From contig NZ_JYKA01000024.1 of NCBI RefSeq assembly GCF_001676875.1, positions 1 through 64,000 on the forward strand: a stretch of 64,000 bases of DNA, read 5' to 3'. A model generated the notes under the pieces. That model made no database searches. It was not told the origin of the DNA and was given only the letters and a program-made list of their open reading frames with translations. The DNA comes from Chromobacterium subtsugae (GTDB lineage: Bacteria; Pseudomonadota; Gammaproteobacteria; Burkholderiales; Chromobacteriaceae). This document shows positions 17,508-25,905 of the stretch, one piece after another. Every line of letters begins with the position of its first letter. Position 1 is the stretch's first letter. The position numbers and the translations under genes are program-made.

Positions 17508-18470
17508 ATGACCGCGACTCAACGCATCGATGTCCATCAGCATGTCGTCCCCCCATTCTGGGCTGACGCCCTGCCCGCCCACGGCGGCGACCCGTCCGGC
17601 TGGAAAAGCCCGGAATGGAGCCCCCAAAGCGCCATCGCCTTCATGGACAGCCAGGGCATCGCCACCGGCATGCTGTCGCTGACCGCTCCTGGCGTGCAGG
17701 GCTGGTCCGGCCAAGCCAAGCTGGACATGGCCCGCCGCGTCAATGAATACACCGCCGGCCTGGTGGCGCGCCACCCGGACCGCTTCGGCAACTTCGCCAC
17801 CGTGCCGCTGCCGGACATCGAAGGCTCGCTGCGGGAGATTGAATACGCGTTCGACACGCTGCAAGCGGACGGCGTGGTGCTGCTCAGCAACTACGGCGGC
17901 CAATACCTGGGCGATCCGGCATTCGAGCCGGTGTGGGCCGAACTGAACCGGCGCCGCGCCACCGTGTTCATCCATCCTGGCAAACCGGCCATCGACGCCA
18001 TCGCCGGCATGCCCGGCCCGCTGGTGGACTATCCCTTCGATACCACCCGCACCGCAGTGCAGATGGTGCTGAACGGCACGCTGGCCCGCCATCCGGACGT
18101 GAACGTCATCCTGTCCCATGCCGGCGGCTTTCTGCCGTACGCGTCCCATCGCTTCGCCGAACTGGCTCAGGGCGTGCGCGATGATGTTCCGGCGACAGCG
18201 GAATTGCTGCGCCTGTTCCAGCGCTTCCATTTCGACACCGCGCTCTCTTCCGGCCCCGCGGCCCTGCCCAGCCTGACCGCCTTCGCCGGCGTCGGCCGCA
18301 TCCTGTACGGCAGCGACTACCCCTACGCGCCGGCGGAGGTTGGGGCATCATTCACCGCCAAGCTGGACGCATGCGCTGAACTGTCCGCGGCGGAACATGC
18401 CGCCATCAACCACCGCAACGCGCTGGAGCTGTTCCCGCGGCTGGCCAAAGTCCGTGGTTTAGCCGCATGA
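17508..18470 (+). CDS. Amidohydrolase 2 family metal-dependent hydrolase/decarboxylase (ACMSD-like)
   Basis: A 320-residue TIM-barrel enzyme of the ACMSD superfamily. Metal-site elements are the HxH of DVHQHVVP, the His in FIHPGKP, the His in LSHAGGFLPY and the Asp of YGSDYPY. Members decarboxylate aromatic or pyridine carboxylates, or hydrolyse lactones; 6-methylsalicylate- and gamma-resorcylate-type decarboxylases are the nearest kinds I can name. The start has an upstream AGGAG (CAGGAGCCACACC ATG). Divergent from a LysR regulator that presumably senses its substrate. No other degradation genes follow, so the pathway is not evident here. Confidence 0.88.
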   Translation: MTATQRIDVHQHVVPPFWADALPAHGGDPSGWKSPEWSPQSAIAFMDSQGIATGMLSLTAPGVQGWSGQAKLDMARRVNEYTAGLVARHPDRFGNFATVPLPDIEGSLREIEYAFDTLQADGVVLLSNYGGQYLGDPAFEPVWAELNRRRATVFIHPGKPAIDAIAGMPGPLVDYPFDTTRTAVQMVLNGTLARHPDVNVILSHAGGFLPYASHRFAELAQGVRDDVPATAELLRLFQRFHFDTALSSGPAALPSLTAFAGVGRILYGSDYPYAPAEVGASFTAKLDACAELSAAEHAAINHRNALELFPRLAKVRGLAA

Positions 18471-18504
18471 GACCGGGCTCGGGCCAGGACGGCGTATCTA
18501 ACAA

Positions 18505-18612
18505 GAAAAGCCTTGCTGGGCCGTGCTTCTAGAAGGTGATGGGAGAGAAACGGGGGATGTCTTTGGGACGAGGAGCGGCAAGAAATGCCAAGCGGCAAGC
18601 ATGCGCAGGCCG
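18505..18612 (+). repeat. Degenerate dispersed repeat, copy A
   Basis: Starts GAAAAGCCTTGCTGGGCC and ends GCATGCGCAGGCCG. It aligns over about 108 bases, with about two single-base gaps and most positions identical, to 37377-37484, which starts GGAAAGCCTTGCTGCGC and ends GTATAAGCTGGCCG. Neither copy has a plausible gene. A further shared 14-mer, ACCATAAGCTGGCC, lies just after copy A (near 18670) and just before copy B (near 37336). Confidence 0.7.
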
Positions 18613-18723
18613 CGCCGCCAGCTTCTGCGCGGCCGGATCAACATGTCGACAGCGCTTCCTGTGACCGGCACCATAAGCTGGCCGCGCACGAAATTCCGCG
18701 CAAGCTTGGTTCATGGCAAACAG

Positions 18724-18749
18724 AAACGGCGGGAATTCACCCGCCGTTT
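18724..18749 (-). terminator. Terminator of the agmatine deiminase gene
   Basis: AAACGGCGGG and CCCGCCGTTT form a perfect 10-bp stem around AATTCA, 12 bases beyond the aguA stop codon; read on the minus strand the stem ends in TTT. Confidence 0.75.
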
Positions 18750-18760
18750 ACGAGAGCGCT

Positions 18761-19867
18761 TTAGCCAGCCTTGCCAGCTGGAATCTGCTGGGTGATGCAG
18801 TGGATATTGCCGCCGCCAAGCAGTACCTCGCGCGCAGGAACGCCGACAATTCGGTACTCCGGGAAGATCTCCTGCAAGCGGCTGGCCGCCGCGGCATCGG
18901 TGCGCTCATCCAGCAGCGGGAAAATGATCTGTCCGTTGCTGATCAGGAAGTTGACATAAGAAGCGGCCATGCGCTCGCCAACCTCACGCGGCACCGCCTG
19001 CCCGCTAGCCACCACGCCAGCCGTTTCATCCTGCTCGTAGAACAAGGGGCCCGGGGCCAGCATCTTGTGGATCTTGAGCTGGCGGCCCTTGGCGTCGCGC
19101 GCTTGGGACAGCACTTCGTAGGCGGCCTGCGAACGCGGATACTGCGGATCCTGCTCATCGTCGACCCAGTGCAGCACAACCTCGCCAGGACGGGCAAAGC
19201 AGCACATATTGTCGATGTGGCCGTCGGTTTCATCCATGAACACGCCTTCCGGCAGCCAGATGAAGTGCGTCACGTCCAGATACTCGGAAAGCAAAGCCTC
19301 GATCTGGGCTTGGGACAAATCCGGATTGCGATTGGGATTGAGCAGGCATTCCGCGGTGGTGAGCAGCGTGCCTTCGCCATCGACATGAATCGAGCCGCCC
19401 TCCAGCACCAGCGGAGCCGCGTAGCGATCAAAGCCATGATGGACCAACACCTGGCTGGCCACTTCACTATCCTGATCCCAAGGATGGTACAGCCCGCCGT
19501 TGAAGCCGCCCCAGGCATTGAACTTCCAGTCCACGCCGCGCAGATGGCCCGCCTGATCGATCACCATGGTCGGTCCGCTGTCGCGCATCCAGCAGTCATC
19601 GCTATTCATTTCCACCAGCGTGACTTCGGCCGGCATCACTGCGCGCGCCTGCGACATGAACGGTTCCGGCACGGCCATGAACACAGGCGTGGCCGCGGAA
19701 ATGGCTTTGGCGATGGCGGCAAAGACCTGTTGCGCCTCGCGTCCGGCATGGCGCCAGTTATCCGGGCGCTGCGGCCAGATCATCCATACCGCCTGATGCT
19801 CGGCCCACTCGGCCGGCATGTGGAAACCATCGGCGGCCGGAAGACTATTGTGCGTTTTATTGTTCAT
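18761..19867 (-). CDS. aguA: Agmatine deiminase
   Basis: Converts agmatine to N-carbamoylputrescine and ammonia in the arginine-decarboxylase route to putrescine. The 368-residue product shows the family's guanidine-modifying fold motifs: [16 protein letters not shown] at the N-terminus, [52 protein letters not shown] and the C-terminal [13 protein letters not shown] with catalytic Cys357. Several in-frame starts exist; the ATG at 19867 gives the usual length, but no strong ribosome-binding site distinguishes them. No aguB is adjacent. It is divergent from a LysR gene that may control it. Confidence 0.95.
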   Translation of the reverse strand: MNNKTHNSLPAADGFHMPAEWAEHQAVWMIWPQRPDNWRHAGREAQQVFAAIAKAISAATPVFMAVPEPFMSQARAVMPAEVTLVEMNSDDCWMRDSGPTMVIDQAGHLRGVDWKFNAWGGFNGGLYHPWDQDSEVASQVLVHHGFDRYAAPLVLEGGSIHVDGEGTLLTTAECLLNPNRNPDLSQAQIEALLSEYLDVTHFIWLPEGVFMDETDGHIDNMCCFARPGEVVLHWVDDEQDPQYPRSQAAYEVLSQARDAKGRQLKIHKMLAPGPLFYEQDETAGVVASGQAVPREVGERMAASYVNFLISNGQIIFPLLDERTDAAAASRLQEIFPEYRIVGVPAREVLLGGGNIHCITQQIPAGKAG

Positions 19868-20086
19868 GTTGATCACCATCGGCTTGATAAATGCCATCAG
19901 AAGTATTCAATGAATCGTGCATTTGCGGATGACAGACTCGGCGCGTCTCCCGATCTGCGCGATGCGGCGGCTCGACCAATGCACATTCGCCGGGCGGAAC
20001 CGCCTGCTGGAACGGCAGATTTCCTCTGCGATGAACGACGAAGTGATTGACAGACGCAGTCTATGTAGCGCCAAACTATTCAGCAA

Positions 20087-21061
20087 ATGAACAATACGAA
20101 TACTTTCATAAATACGGTGAATGGTGTGAAGCTGCATCAACTGGATCTGAACCTGCTGCTGGCGCTGGATGCCCTGATCAGCCTGCGCAGCGTCACGCGG
20201 GCGGCAGAGAAACTGTTTGTCAGCCAGCCGGCGATGAGCCACTCGCTCAACCGCTTGCGGACCTTCTTCGACGACCCGCTGCTGGTGCGCTCGCCGCATG
20301 GCATGCTGCCGACGCAAAAAGCGCTCTACCTGCAACAGGGCGTCCATCAGGCGCTCAGCCTGCTGCAAAGCCATTTCAGCCAGCCGGAGGCCTTCGACCC
20401 GGCCACATCGGCGCGCCGCTTCACCCTGTGCACCACCGATTATGTAGAGTGCGTGCTGATTCCGCCACTGGTGAAAAAACTGGCGGAGGTCGCGCCCAAT
20501 GTTCATATCGACATCACCATCCTGCGGGAAGACATTCCGGAACTGGCGCTTGCCGACGGTGAAATCGACTTCCTGCTGGGTTTTGACGAATACATGTCCA
20601 TCCCCAGCTATCTGTGCCGGGAAACCTGGCTGAACGAGCCGCTGATCGGCATCTTGCGCCATGGCCACCCGCTCCAGAGCGATAGGCTGACACTGTCGGA
20701 TCTGATCGCCTTGCCGCATGTCTTCCACGCGCCGCTAGGCAATCGGGGGTCGCCAATGGATGATTTTCTTGCCGCGCGCGGCTTGCAGCGCAAGATTTCG
20801 GTGCACAGCCAAAGCTATATGGCCGCAGCCGCCATCGTCAGCAACACCGATCATTTGTTTATCCTGCCCAAGAAAGTCGCGGCGATGATGGCGGGCTACT
20901 GGCCGTTGAAGATGGTGGCGTTGCCGGAAGAGTTGCCAGGCTATCACCTCAACTGCATCTGGCACCCAGTACAGGATAGTCATCCGGCGCTGCACTGGCT
21001 GCGCGATTTGATGCGCAAGCTCATCGAATCCGATGATGCGGCCCCGGTATTCGCCGTATGA
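20087..21061 (+). CDS. LysR family transcriptional regulator, NodD/LeuO-like subgroup
   Basis: A 324-residue LTTR with the DLNLLLALDALISLRSVTRAAEKLFVSQPAMSHSLNRLR type helix-turn-helix (abbreviated: LDLNLL ... QPAMSHSLNRLR) and the FDDPLLVRSPHGMLPT segment characteristic of the LeuO/NodD/SyrM subgroup, then an effector-binding domain. The start is uncertain: ATG at 20087 has no visible Shine-Dalgarno, while GTG at 20126 is preceded by GGTGAATG and begins just before the conserved LHQLDLNLL. Divergent from aguA across about 220 bases, so agmatine or polyamine sensing is possible; it could also act on the amidase downstream. Confidence 0.9.
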   Translation: MNNTNTFINTVNGVKLHQLDLNLLLALDALISLRSVTRAAEKLFVSQPAMSHSLNRLRTFFDDPLLVRSPHGMLPTQKALYLQQGVHQALSLLQSHFSQPEAFDPATSARRFTLCTTDYVECVLIPPLVKKLAEVAPNVHIDITILREDIPELALADGEIDFLLGFDEYMSIPSYLCRETWLNEPLIGILRHGHPLQSDRLTLSDLIALPHVFHAPLGNRGSPMDDFLAARGLQRKISVHSQSYMAAAAIVSNTDHLFILPKKVAAMMAGYWPLKMVALPEELPGYHLNCIWHPVQDSHPALHWLRDLMRKLIESDDAAPVFAV

Positions 21062-21248
21062 ATGAGTGCATTAAAATGAATCATTTTCCCGCATGATGCT
21101 ATCTCTTGTAGATTAGCCGCCATATTGCAGAACAACCCATGCGCGCGCCGGCTGCCGTGCGGCGCCTGAGCGCGCCCACCCGCCTGCGCAAACCGGAAAC
21201 GGTCGCCGCGATGGGCGTGAAATCCGTCTTTTGAGTGGAGGTAGTAGC

Positions 21249-22955
21249 ATGATCGAGGTTACCGAACTATCCATTGCCGAACTGCGCGCGGCGCTCGAAT
21301 CCGGGCGTACAACAGCGGTGGAACTGGTCAAGGCCTATCTGGCGCGGATAGCGGCCTACGATGGCCCCGCGACGGAGACCAGGCTCAATGCGGTGGTGGT
21401 GCGCAATCCGGATGCGATCCAGGAAGCCGAGGCATCCGATGCCCGTCGCGCCCGTGGCGAAACGCTGAGCCCGCTGGACGGCATCCCCTACACCGCCAAG
21501 GACAGCTATCTGGTGAAGGGGCTGACCGCCGCTTCCGGCAGCCCGGCGTTCAAGGATCTGGTGGCCCAACACGATGCCTTCACCATCGCGCGCCTGCGCG
21601 CAGCCGGCGCCATCTGCCTGGGCAAGACCAATATGCCGCCCATGGCCAACGGCGGCATGCAGCGCGGCTGCTACGGCCGCGCCGAAAGCCCCTACAACGC
21701 CGACTACCTGACGGCGCCGTTCGCCTCCGGCTCTTCCAATGGCGCCGGCACCGCTACGGCCGCCAGCTTCGCCGCCTTCGGCATGGCGGAGGAAACCTGG
21801 TCGAGCGGCCGCGGCCCGGCCTCGAACAATGGCCTGTGCGCCTATACGCCGTCTCGCGGGGTCATCTCGGTGCGCGGCAACTGGCCGCTGACGCCGACCA
21901 TGGACGTGGTCGTGCCCTACGCCCGCACCATGGCGGACTTGCTCGAAGTGCTCGACGTCATCGTCGCGGACGACCCGATCAGCCGCGGCGACCTATGGCG
22001 CCTGCAGCCCTGGGTAAAGATTCCCAAAGCCTCCGAGGTCCGGCCGGATTCCTATTCCGGCCTGCTGGCCCAGCCCGACATGCTTAAAGGCAAGCGCTTT
22101 GGCATACCGCGCATGTACATCAACAAGGACGAGCTCGCCGGCACCAGCGAGAAGCCCGGCATCGGCGGCCCGACCGGCCAGCGCATCCATACCCGCGCGT
22201 CGGTGATCGACCTCTGGGAAGCCGCGCGCCAGGCGCTGGAAGCCGCCGGAGCGGAAGTCATCGAAGTGGATTTTCCGCTGGTTTCCAACTGCGAAGGCGA
22301 TCGTCCCGGCGCGCCCACCGTATTCAACCGCGGCATCGTCTCGCCTGAGTTCCTCAATGACGAGCTGTGGGAGCTGTCCGGCTGGGCTTTCGACGAGTTC
22401 CTGCGCGCCAACGGCGACCCCAAGCTCAACAAACTGGCCGACGTGGATGGTCCGAAGATCTTCCCGCACGATCCTGGCACCTTGCCCAACCGGGAAGGGG
22501 ATCTGGCCGCAGGCATGGACGAATACGTCAACATGGCCAAGCGGGGCCTCAAGCCCTATGACCAGATTGCAAGCGTGCCGGATGGTCTGCGCGGTCTGGA
22601 AAAGACCCGCAAGCTGGATCTGGAAGACTGGATGGATGCGCTGAAGCTGGACGCGGTGCTGTTCCCCACCGTGGCCGACGTCGGCCCGGCTGATGCGGAC
22701 GTCAATCCGCGCTCCGCCGACATCGCCTGGAGCAATGGCATCTGGGTAGCCAATGGCAACCTCGCCATCCGCCATCTTGGCGTCCCCACGGTTACCGTGC
22801 CGATGGGGGTGATGGCGGATATCGGCATGCCTGTGGGGCTGACTTTCGCCGGGCGCGCCTATGATGACAACGCGCTGCTGCGCTTCGCCGGCGCCTTTGA
22901 AGCCACCGGCAACAAGCGCATGATCCCGCCGCGCACGCCGCCGCTGGCTCAATGA
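21249..22955 (+). CDS. Amidase signature family protein
   Basis: A 568-residue hydrolase of the amidase signature family. The catalytic Lys is in GIPYTAKDSY (about residue 84), the cis-Ser in ASGSSNGAGTAT, and the likely nucleophile Ser in EETWSSGRGPASNN, a variant of the usual GSDTGGSIRxPA. The C-terminal GVPTVTVPMG and GLTFAGRAYDDNALLRFA are normal for the family. Substrate unknown; no transporter or nitrilase is adjacent. The ATG at 21249 is supported by GGAGG seven bases upstream. It lies 187 bases after the LysR gene on the same strand. Confidence 0.9.
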   Translation: MIEVTELSIAELRAALESGRTTAVELVKAYLARIAAYDGPATETRLNAVVVRNPDAIQEAEASDARRARGETLSPLDGIPYTAKDSYLVKGLTAASGSPAFKDLVAQHDAFTIARLRAAGAICLGKTNMPPMANGGMQRGCYGRAESPYNADYLTAPFASGSSNGAGTATAASFAAFGMAEETWSSGRGPASNNGLCAYTPSRGVISVRGNWPLTPTMDVVVPYARTMADLLEVLDVIVADDPISRGDLWRLQPWVKIPKASEVRPDSYSGLLAQPDMLKGKRFGIPRMYINKDELAGTSEKPGIGGPTGQRIHTRASVIDLWEAARQALEAAGAEVIEVDFPLVSNCEGDRPGAPTVFNRGIVSPEFLNDELWELSGWAFDEFLRANGDPKLNKLADVDGPKIFPHDPGTLPNREGDLAAGMDEYVNMAKRGLKPYDQIASVPDGLRGLEKTRKLDLEDWMDALKLDAVLFPTVADVGPADADVNPRSADIAWSNGIWVANGNLAIRHLGVPTVTVPMGVMADIGMPVGLTFAGRAYDDNALLRFAGAFEATGNKRMIPPRTPPLAQ

Positions 22956-23078
22956 GCGCCAGCCAGGGCAGACCAGGACTGCTGTTCAGCCAGTAGCAGT
23001 GGGTTGGAAGCTATCATTGGGCTGCCCCGGCACCTCCCTATGCTTGGCCGCAAGGTGGCCACGCGCGGACGGGCCGGC

Positions 23079-24746
23079 TCAACGCTTGCCGGCCGCCTCT
23101 TCTCGCCGGCGCTTGGCCTCTTCCAGCAGGTAGACCTGGTAATCGTCCAGATCGCCCGAAAAATCGCTGACCCCGCCGCGCGACACCATCCAGAATTCAT
23201 CGCACACCGCGCGCAGCAACGCCCGGTCGTGGCTGACCAGCATCACCGAGCCTTCGAACTCGTTCAGCGCCACGCTCAGCGCCTCGCGGGTGGCGAGGTC
23301 CAGATGGTTGGTCGGTTCATCCAGCAGCAGCAGGTTGGGCCGCTGCCACACGATCATGCACAGCACCAGCCGCGCCTTCTCGCCGCCGCTCATGCTGCCG
23401 ACCGGCTGCTTCACCATGTCGCCGCTGAAGTTGAAAGTGCCCAGGAAATTGCGCAGCCCCTGCTCGCGGCAATCGTTGGCCGGCGGCCGCATCGCCGCCG
23501 GGGTGTCGCGCGCCAGACGGAACATGTGCTGCAGCGGATCGTCCTCCGGCCGCAGCACGTCCAGCTCCTGCTGCGAGAAGTAGCCGATATTGAGCCCCTT
23601 GCCGCGAATGATCTCGCCGCCGACCGCCTGCAGCGCCTCGGCCACGGTTTTCACCAGCGTCGACTTGCCCTGGCCGTTGGCGCCGAGAATGCCGATGCGC
23701 TGCCCGGCCAGCACGGTGCGGTTCACGTTGCGCACGATCACCGTCGGCGGCGTGCCTTCCGGCGCGCCCTCCGGCGCCGGATAGCCGAACGCCGCGCCGG
23801 TCATCGACAGCATCGAGTTCGGCAGGCTCTGCGGCTCTTTGAATTCGAACTGGAACTCGGCATCGGCCAGCACCGGCGCGATCTTCTCCATCCGCTCCAG
23901 CGCCTTGACACGGCTCTGCGCCTGCTTGGCCTTGCTGGCCTTGGCCTTGAAGCGATCGATGAACTTCTGCAGGTGCGCCATCTTTTCCTGCTGCTTGGCC
24001 TGCGCCGCCTGCTGCAGGACCAGCTGTTCGGCGCGCATGTCCTCGAACTTGCTGTAATTGCCGCCGTAGCGCACCAGCTTGGCATTGTCGACGTGTAGCG
24101 TCACGTTGGTGACGGCATCGAGGAATTCGCGGTCATGGCTGATCACCACCATGGTGCCGGCGTACTGCTTCAACCACGCTTCCAGCCATACCAGCGCGTC
24201 CAGATCCAGGTGGTTGGTCGGCTCGTCCAGCAGCAGCAGGTCGGACGGACACATCAGCGCGCGCGCCAGTTGCAGCCGCATGCGCCAGCCGCCGGAAAAG
24301 CTGTTCACCGGCTGCTGCAGCTCGGCGACGCTGAAACCCAACCCGAGAATCAGCGCCTGCGCCCGTGCCGGCGCGTCGTGGGCGCCGGCATCGTTGAGCG
24401 CGGTATAGGCGTGCGCCATGCGCATGTAGTCTTCGCCGGCCTCGGCCTCGGCCACCTCCTGCTGCGCGGCGAGCAGGGTGGTATCGCCTTCGACCACAAA
24501 CTCGGTCGCCATCTGCGCCGTTTCCGGCATGTCCTGCGCCACCTGCGACATGCGCCACTGCGATGGGATCGACACATCGCCGCCGTCTTCGTGCAGCGAG
24601 CCGTTCAGCACCGCGAACAGCGAGGATTTGCCGGCGCCGTTGCGGCCGACCAGGCCGACTTTCTCACCGGGATTGAGCGTCACCGACGCGTTGTCGAGCA
24701 GGACTTTGGTGCCGCGGCGCAAGGCCACGTTTTTCAGAATGATCAT
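23079..24746 (-). CDS. ABC-F ATPase, YheS-like, short C-terminus
   Basis: Soluble, duplicated-ATPase protein of the ABC-F family, which acts on ribosomes. Two Walker A motifs (GRNGAGKSS near residue 35 and GANGQGKST near 335), two signature motifs (SFSGGWRMRL and SMSGGEKARL) and two Walker B segments (LLLLDEPTNHLDL) are present, with the linker KAKASKAKQAQSRVKALERME between them. Sequence runs parallel to E. coli YheS, but the product stops at 555 residues, just after DLDDYQVYLLEEAKRRREE; the roughly 80-residue C-terminal coiled coil of YheS is missing and no frame downstream continues it. Convergent with the amidase. Confidence 0.92.
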   Translation of the reverse strand: MIILKNVALRRGTKVLLDNASVTLNPGEKVGLVGRNGAGKSSLFAVLNGSLHEDGGDVSIPSQWRMSQVAQDMPETAQMATEFVVEGDTTLLAAQQEVAEAEAGEDYMRMAHAYTALNDAGAHDAPARAQALILGLGFSVAELQQPVNSFSGGWRMRLQLARALMCPSDLLLLDEPTNHLDLDALVWLEAWLKQYAGTMVVISHDREFLDAVTNVTLHVDNAKLVRYGGNYSKFEDMRAEQLVLQQAAQAKQQEKMAHLQKFIDRFKAKASKAKQAQSRVKALERMEKIAPVLADAEFQFEFKEPQSLPNSMLSMTGAAFGYPAPEGAPEGTPPTVIVRNVNRTVLAGQRIGILGANGQGKSTLVKTVAEALQAVGGEIIRGKGLNIGYFSQQELDVLRPEDDPLQHMFRLARDTPAAMRPPANDCREQGLRNFLGTFNFSGDMVKQPVGSMSGGEKARLVLCMIVWQRPNLLLLDEPTNHLDLATREALSVALNEFEGSVMLVSHDRALLRAVCDEFWMVSRGGVSDFSGDLDDYQVYLLEEAKRRREEAAGKR

Positions 24747-25155
24747 GGGAGGCGCCGTGCGGCGGCAGAAAAAAGGTTACGCCGCGACCGGCGACAAGGC
24801 GGGAAGACGACAGAAAAGTGGCCAACGTTGGCCGCATCATGACAATGGTGCAGCGGCAGCGGCGCGCCGCCGCATGCCGCAAAGCAATAAAAACGGCACG
24901 GCGCAGATGGTAACACGCCCCTGCGCGCCCCAAAGGGGAAGAAAGCTGACGTTCGATGCCGGCGACAGCGAAATGGCCGGCATGTGAATCTGAGCAGACG
25001 TTCAGGACACATGGGATGACAGCCCGCATTGGCCGAACAGCAGCCCCGCGTATCACCCAGTCCCCCTGACAAGTACCGCACTCTTCAATAGGGAACCATC
25101 TGCTACTCATGTCGGCGGCCGATCAGACACCGCAGGCCCCCTCTGATCCGCGGCC
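24747..25155. other. Intergenic region upstream of the ABC-F gene
   Basis: About 410 bases between the TetR gene stop and the ABC-F start, both on the minus strand. It must hold the ABC-F promoter, but I could not pick a convincing -35/-10 pair, and see no RNA gene, repeat or coding frame with homology. Confidence 0.4.
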
Positions 25156-25791
25156 TCACGACTCTCCGTCATCGCGGCGATGATCGTCCGCCATGCCGTC
25201 GAAACAGACTCGCAGCATATGCCTGACGATGTCTTCGTCCTGGTATTTCCCATAGACGCGCAAGTACTCCACCGCCGGATCGCAGGTCCGGGAGTAGTAG
25301 CTGTACAGGATCACGTCAGTCGGCATATCCGCCCTTAGCTCTCCCTGCCGCTTGGCCTGCTCGACGATGCCCTGCAGCATTTTGTGCAGCTTGATCGCCC
25401 GGCTGACGTAACGCAGGCTGCGCGTCAGCATGGCGCGCACCTGCGGACTGGTCGAGGGCAGGAACGGCAGCCCGCCGGCGAGGCGCATGCCCAGCGCCCA
25501 AGCCAGCAGATCGCGCAGGCGGGCAAGCGGGCTCAACTCCGGCGCCTGCCGCGCCAGAAAATCCTGGGCGTCGTCCAGCAAGCGGATCATCACCTCGGTC
25601 GCCAGCTCATCCTTGGATTTGAAATGCTTGTACAGGCTGGGCTTGGAAATCCCCGCCTCGCCGGCCACATCGTCCATGGTCATCAGGTCGAAACCCTTGC
25701 TCGCCAGCATCCGCGTGGTGGCGTCGAGCACCGCCTGCTCGCGCAGCTTGAAAGCCTGATCCTTGAAGCTGAGCCTGCCTAGTATACCCAT
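25156..25791 (-). CDS. TetR family transcriptional regulator
   Basis: A 211-residue regulator with the TetR N-terminal domain (AVLDATTRMLASKGFDLMTMDDVAGEAGISKPSLYKHF, helix-turn-helix at about residues 35-55) and a helical ligand-binding C-terminal domain (PLARLRDLLAWALGMRL onward). The ATG at 25791 has AGGTG upstream. It is divergent from the ten-gene photolyase/lipid operon; the gap of 114 bases contains the palindrome TACTGATCAGTA. The most likely role is repression of that operon and of itself; the inducer is unknown. Confidence 0.92.
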   Translation of the reverse strand: MGILGRLSFKDQAFKLREQAVLDATTRMLASKGFDLMTMDDVAGEAGISKPSLYKHFKSKDELATEVMIRLLDDAQDFLARQAPELSPLARLRDLLAWALGMRLAGGLPFLPSTSPQVRAMLTRSLRYVSRAIKLHKMLQGIVEQAKRQGELRADMPTDVILYSYYSRTCDPAVEYLRVYGKYQDEDIVRHMLRVCFDGMADDHRRDDGES

Positions 25792-25804
25792 CGGTAACAC
25801 CTTT

Positions 25805-25816
25805 TACTGATCAGTA
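25805..25816. promoter_or_regulatory. Candidate TetR operator
   Basis: TACTGATCAGTA is a perfect 12-base palindrome, 13 bases from the tetR start and 89 bases before the first gene of the divergent operon. Position and symmetry suit a TetR dimer; no second copy was found in the gap. Confidence 0.55.
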
Positions 25817-25905
25817 GCATTTTTTTCAAATTGGTTTTATCCTGAATATAAAGCAGCGCCGGCGCACTGCCAACCGGCGGATTTCCTACCTCGCGACAGG
25901 ACGAC

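Noticed and set aside
21139..21234. 31-residue open frame ending just before the amidase Shine-Dalgarno, a possible leader peptide
   Set aside because: No convincing ribosome-binding site, no regulatory codon run, and such short frames are common in this GC-rich DNA.
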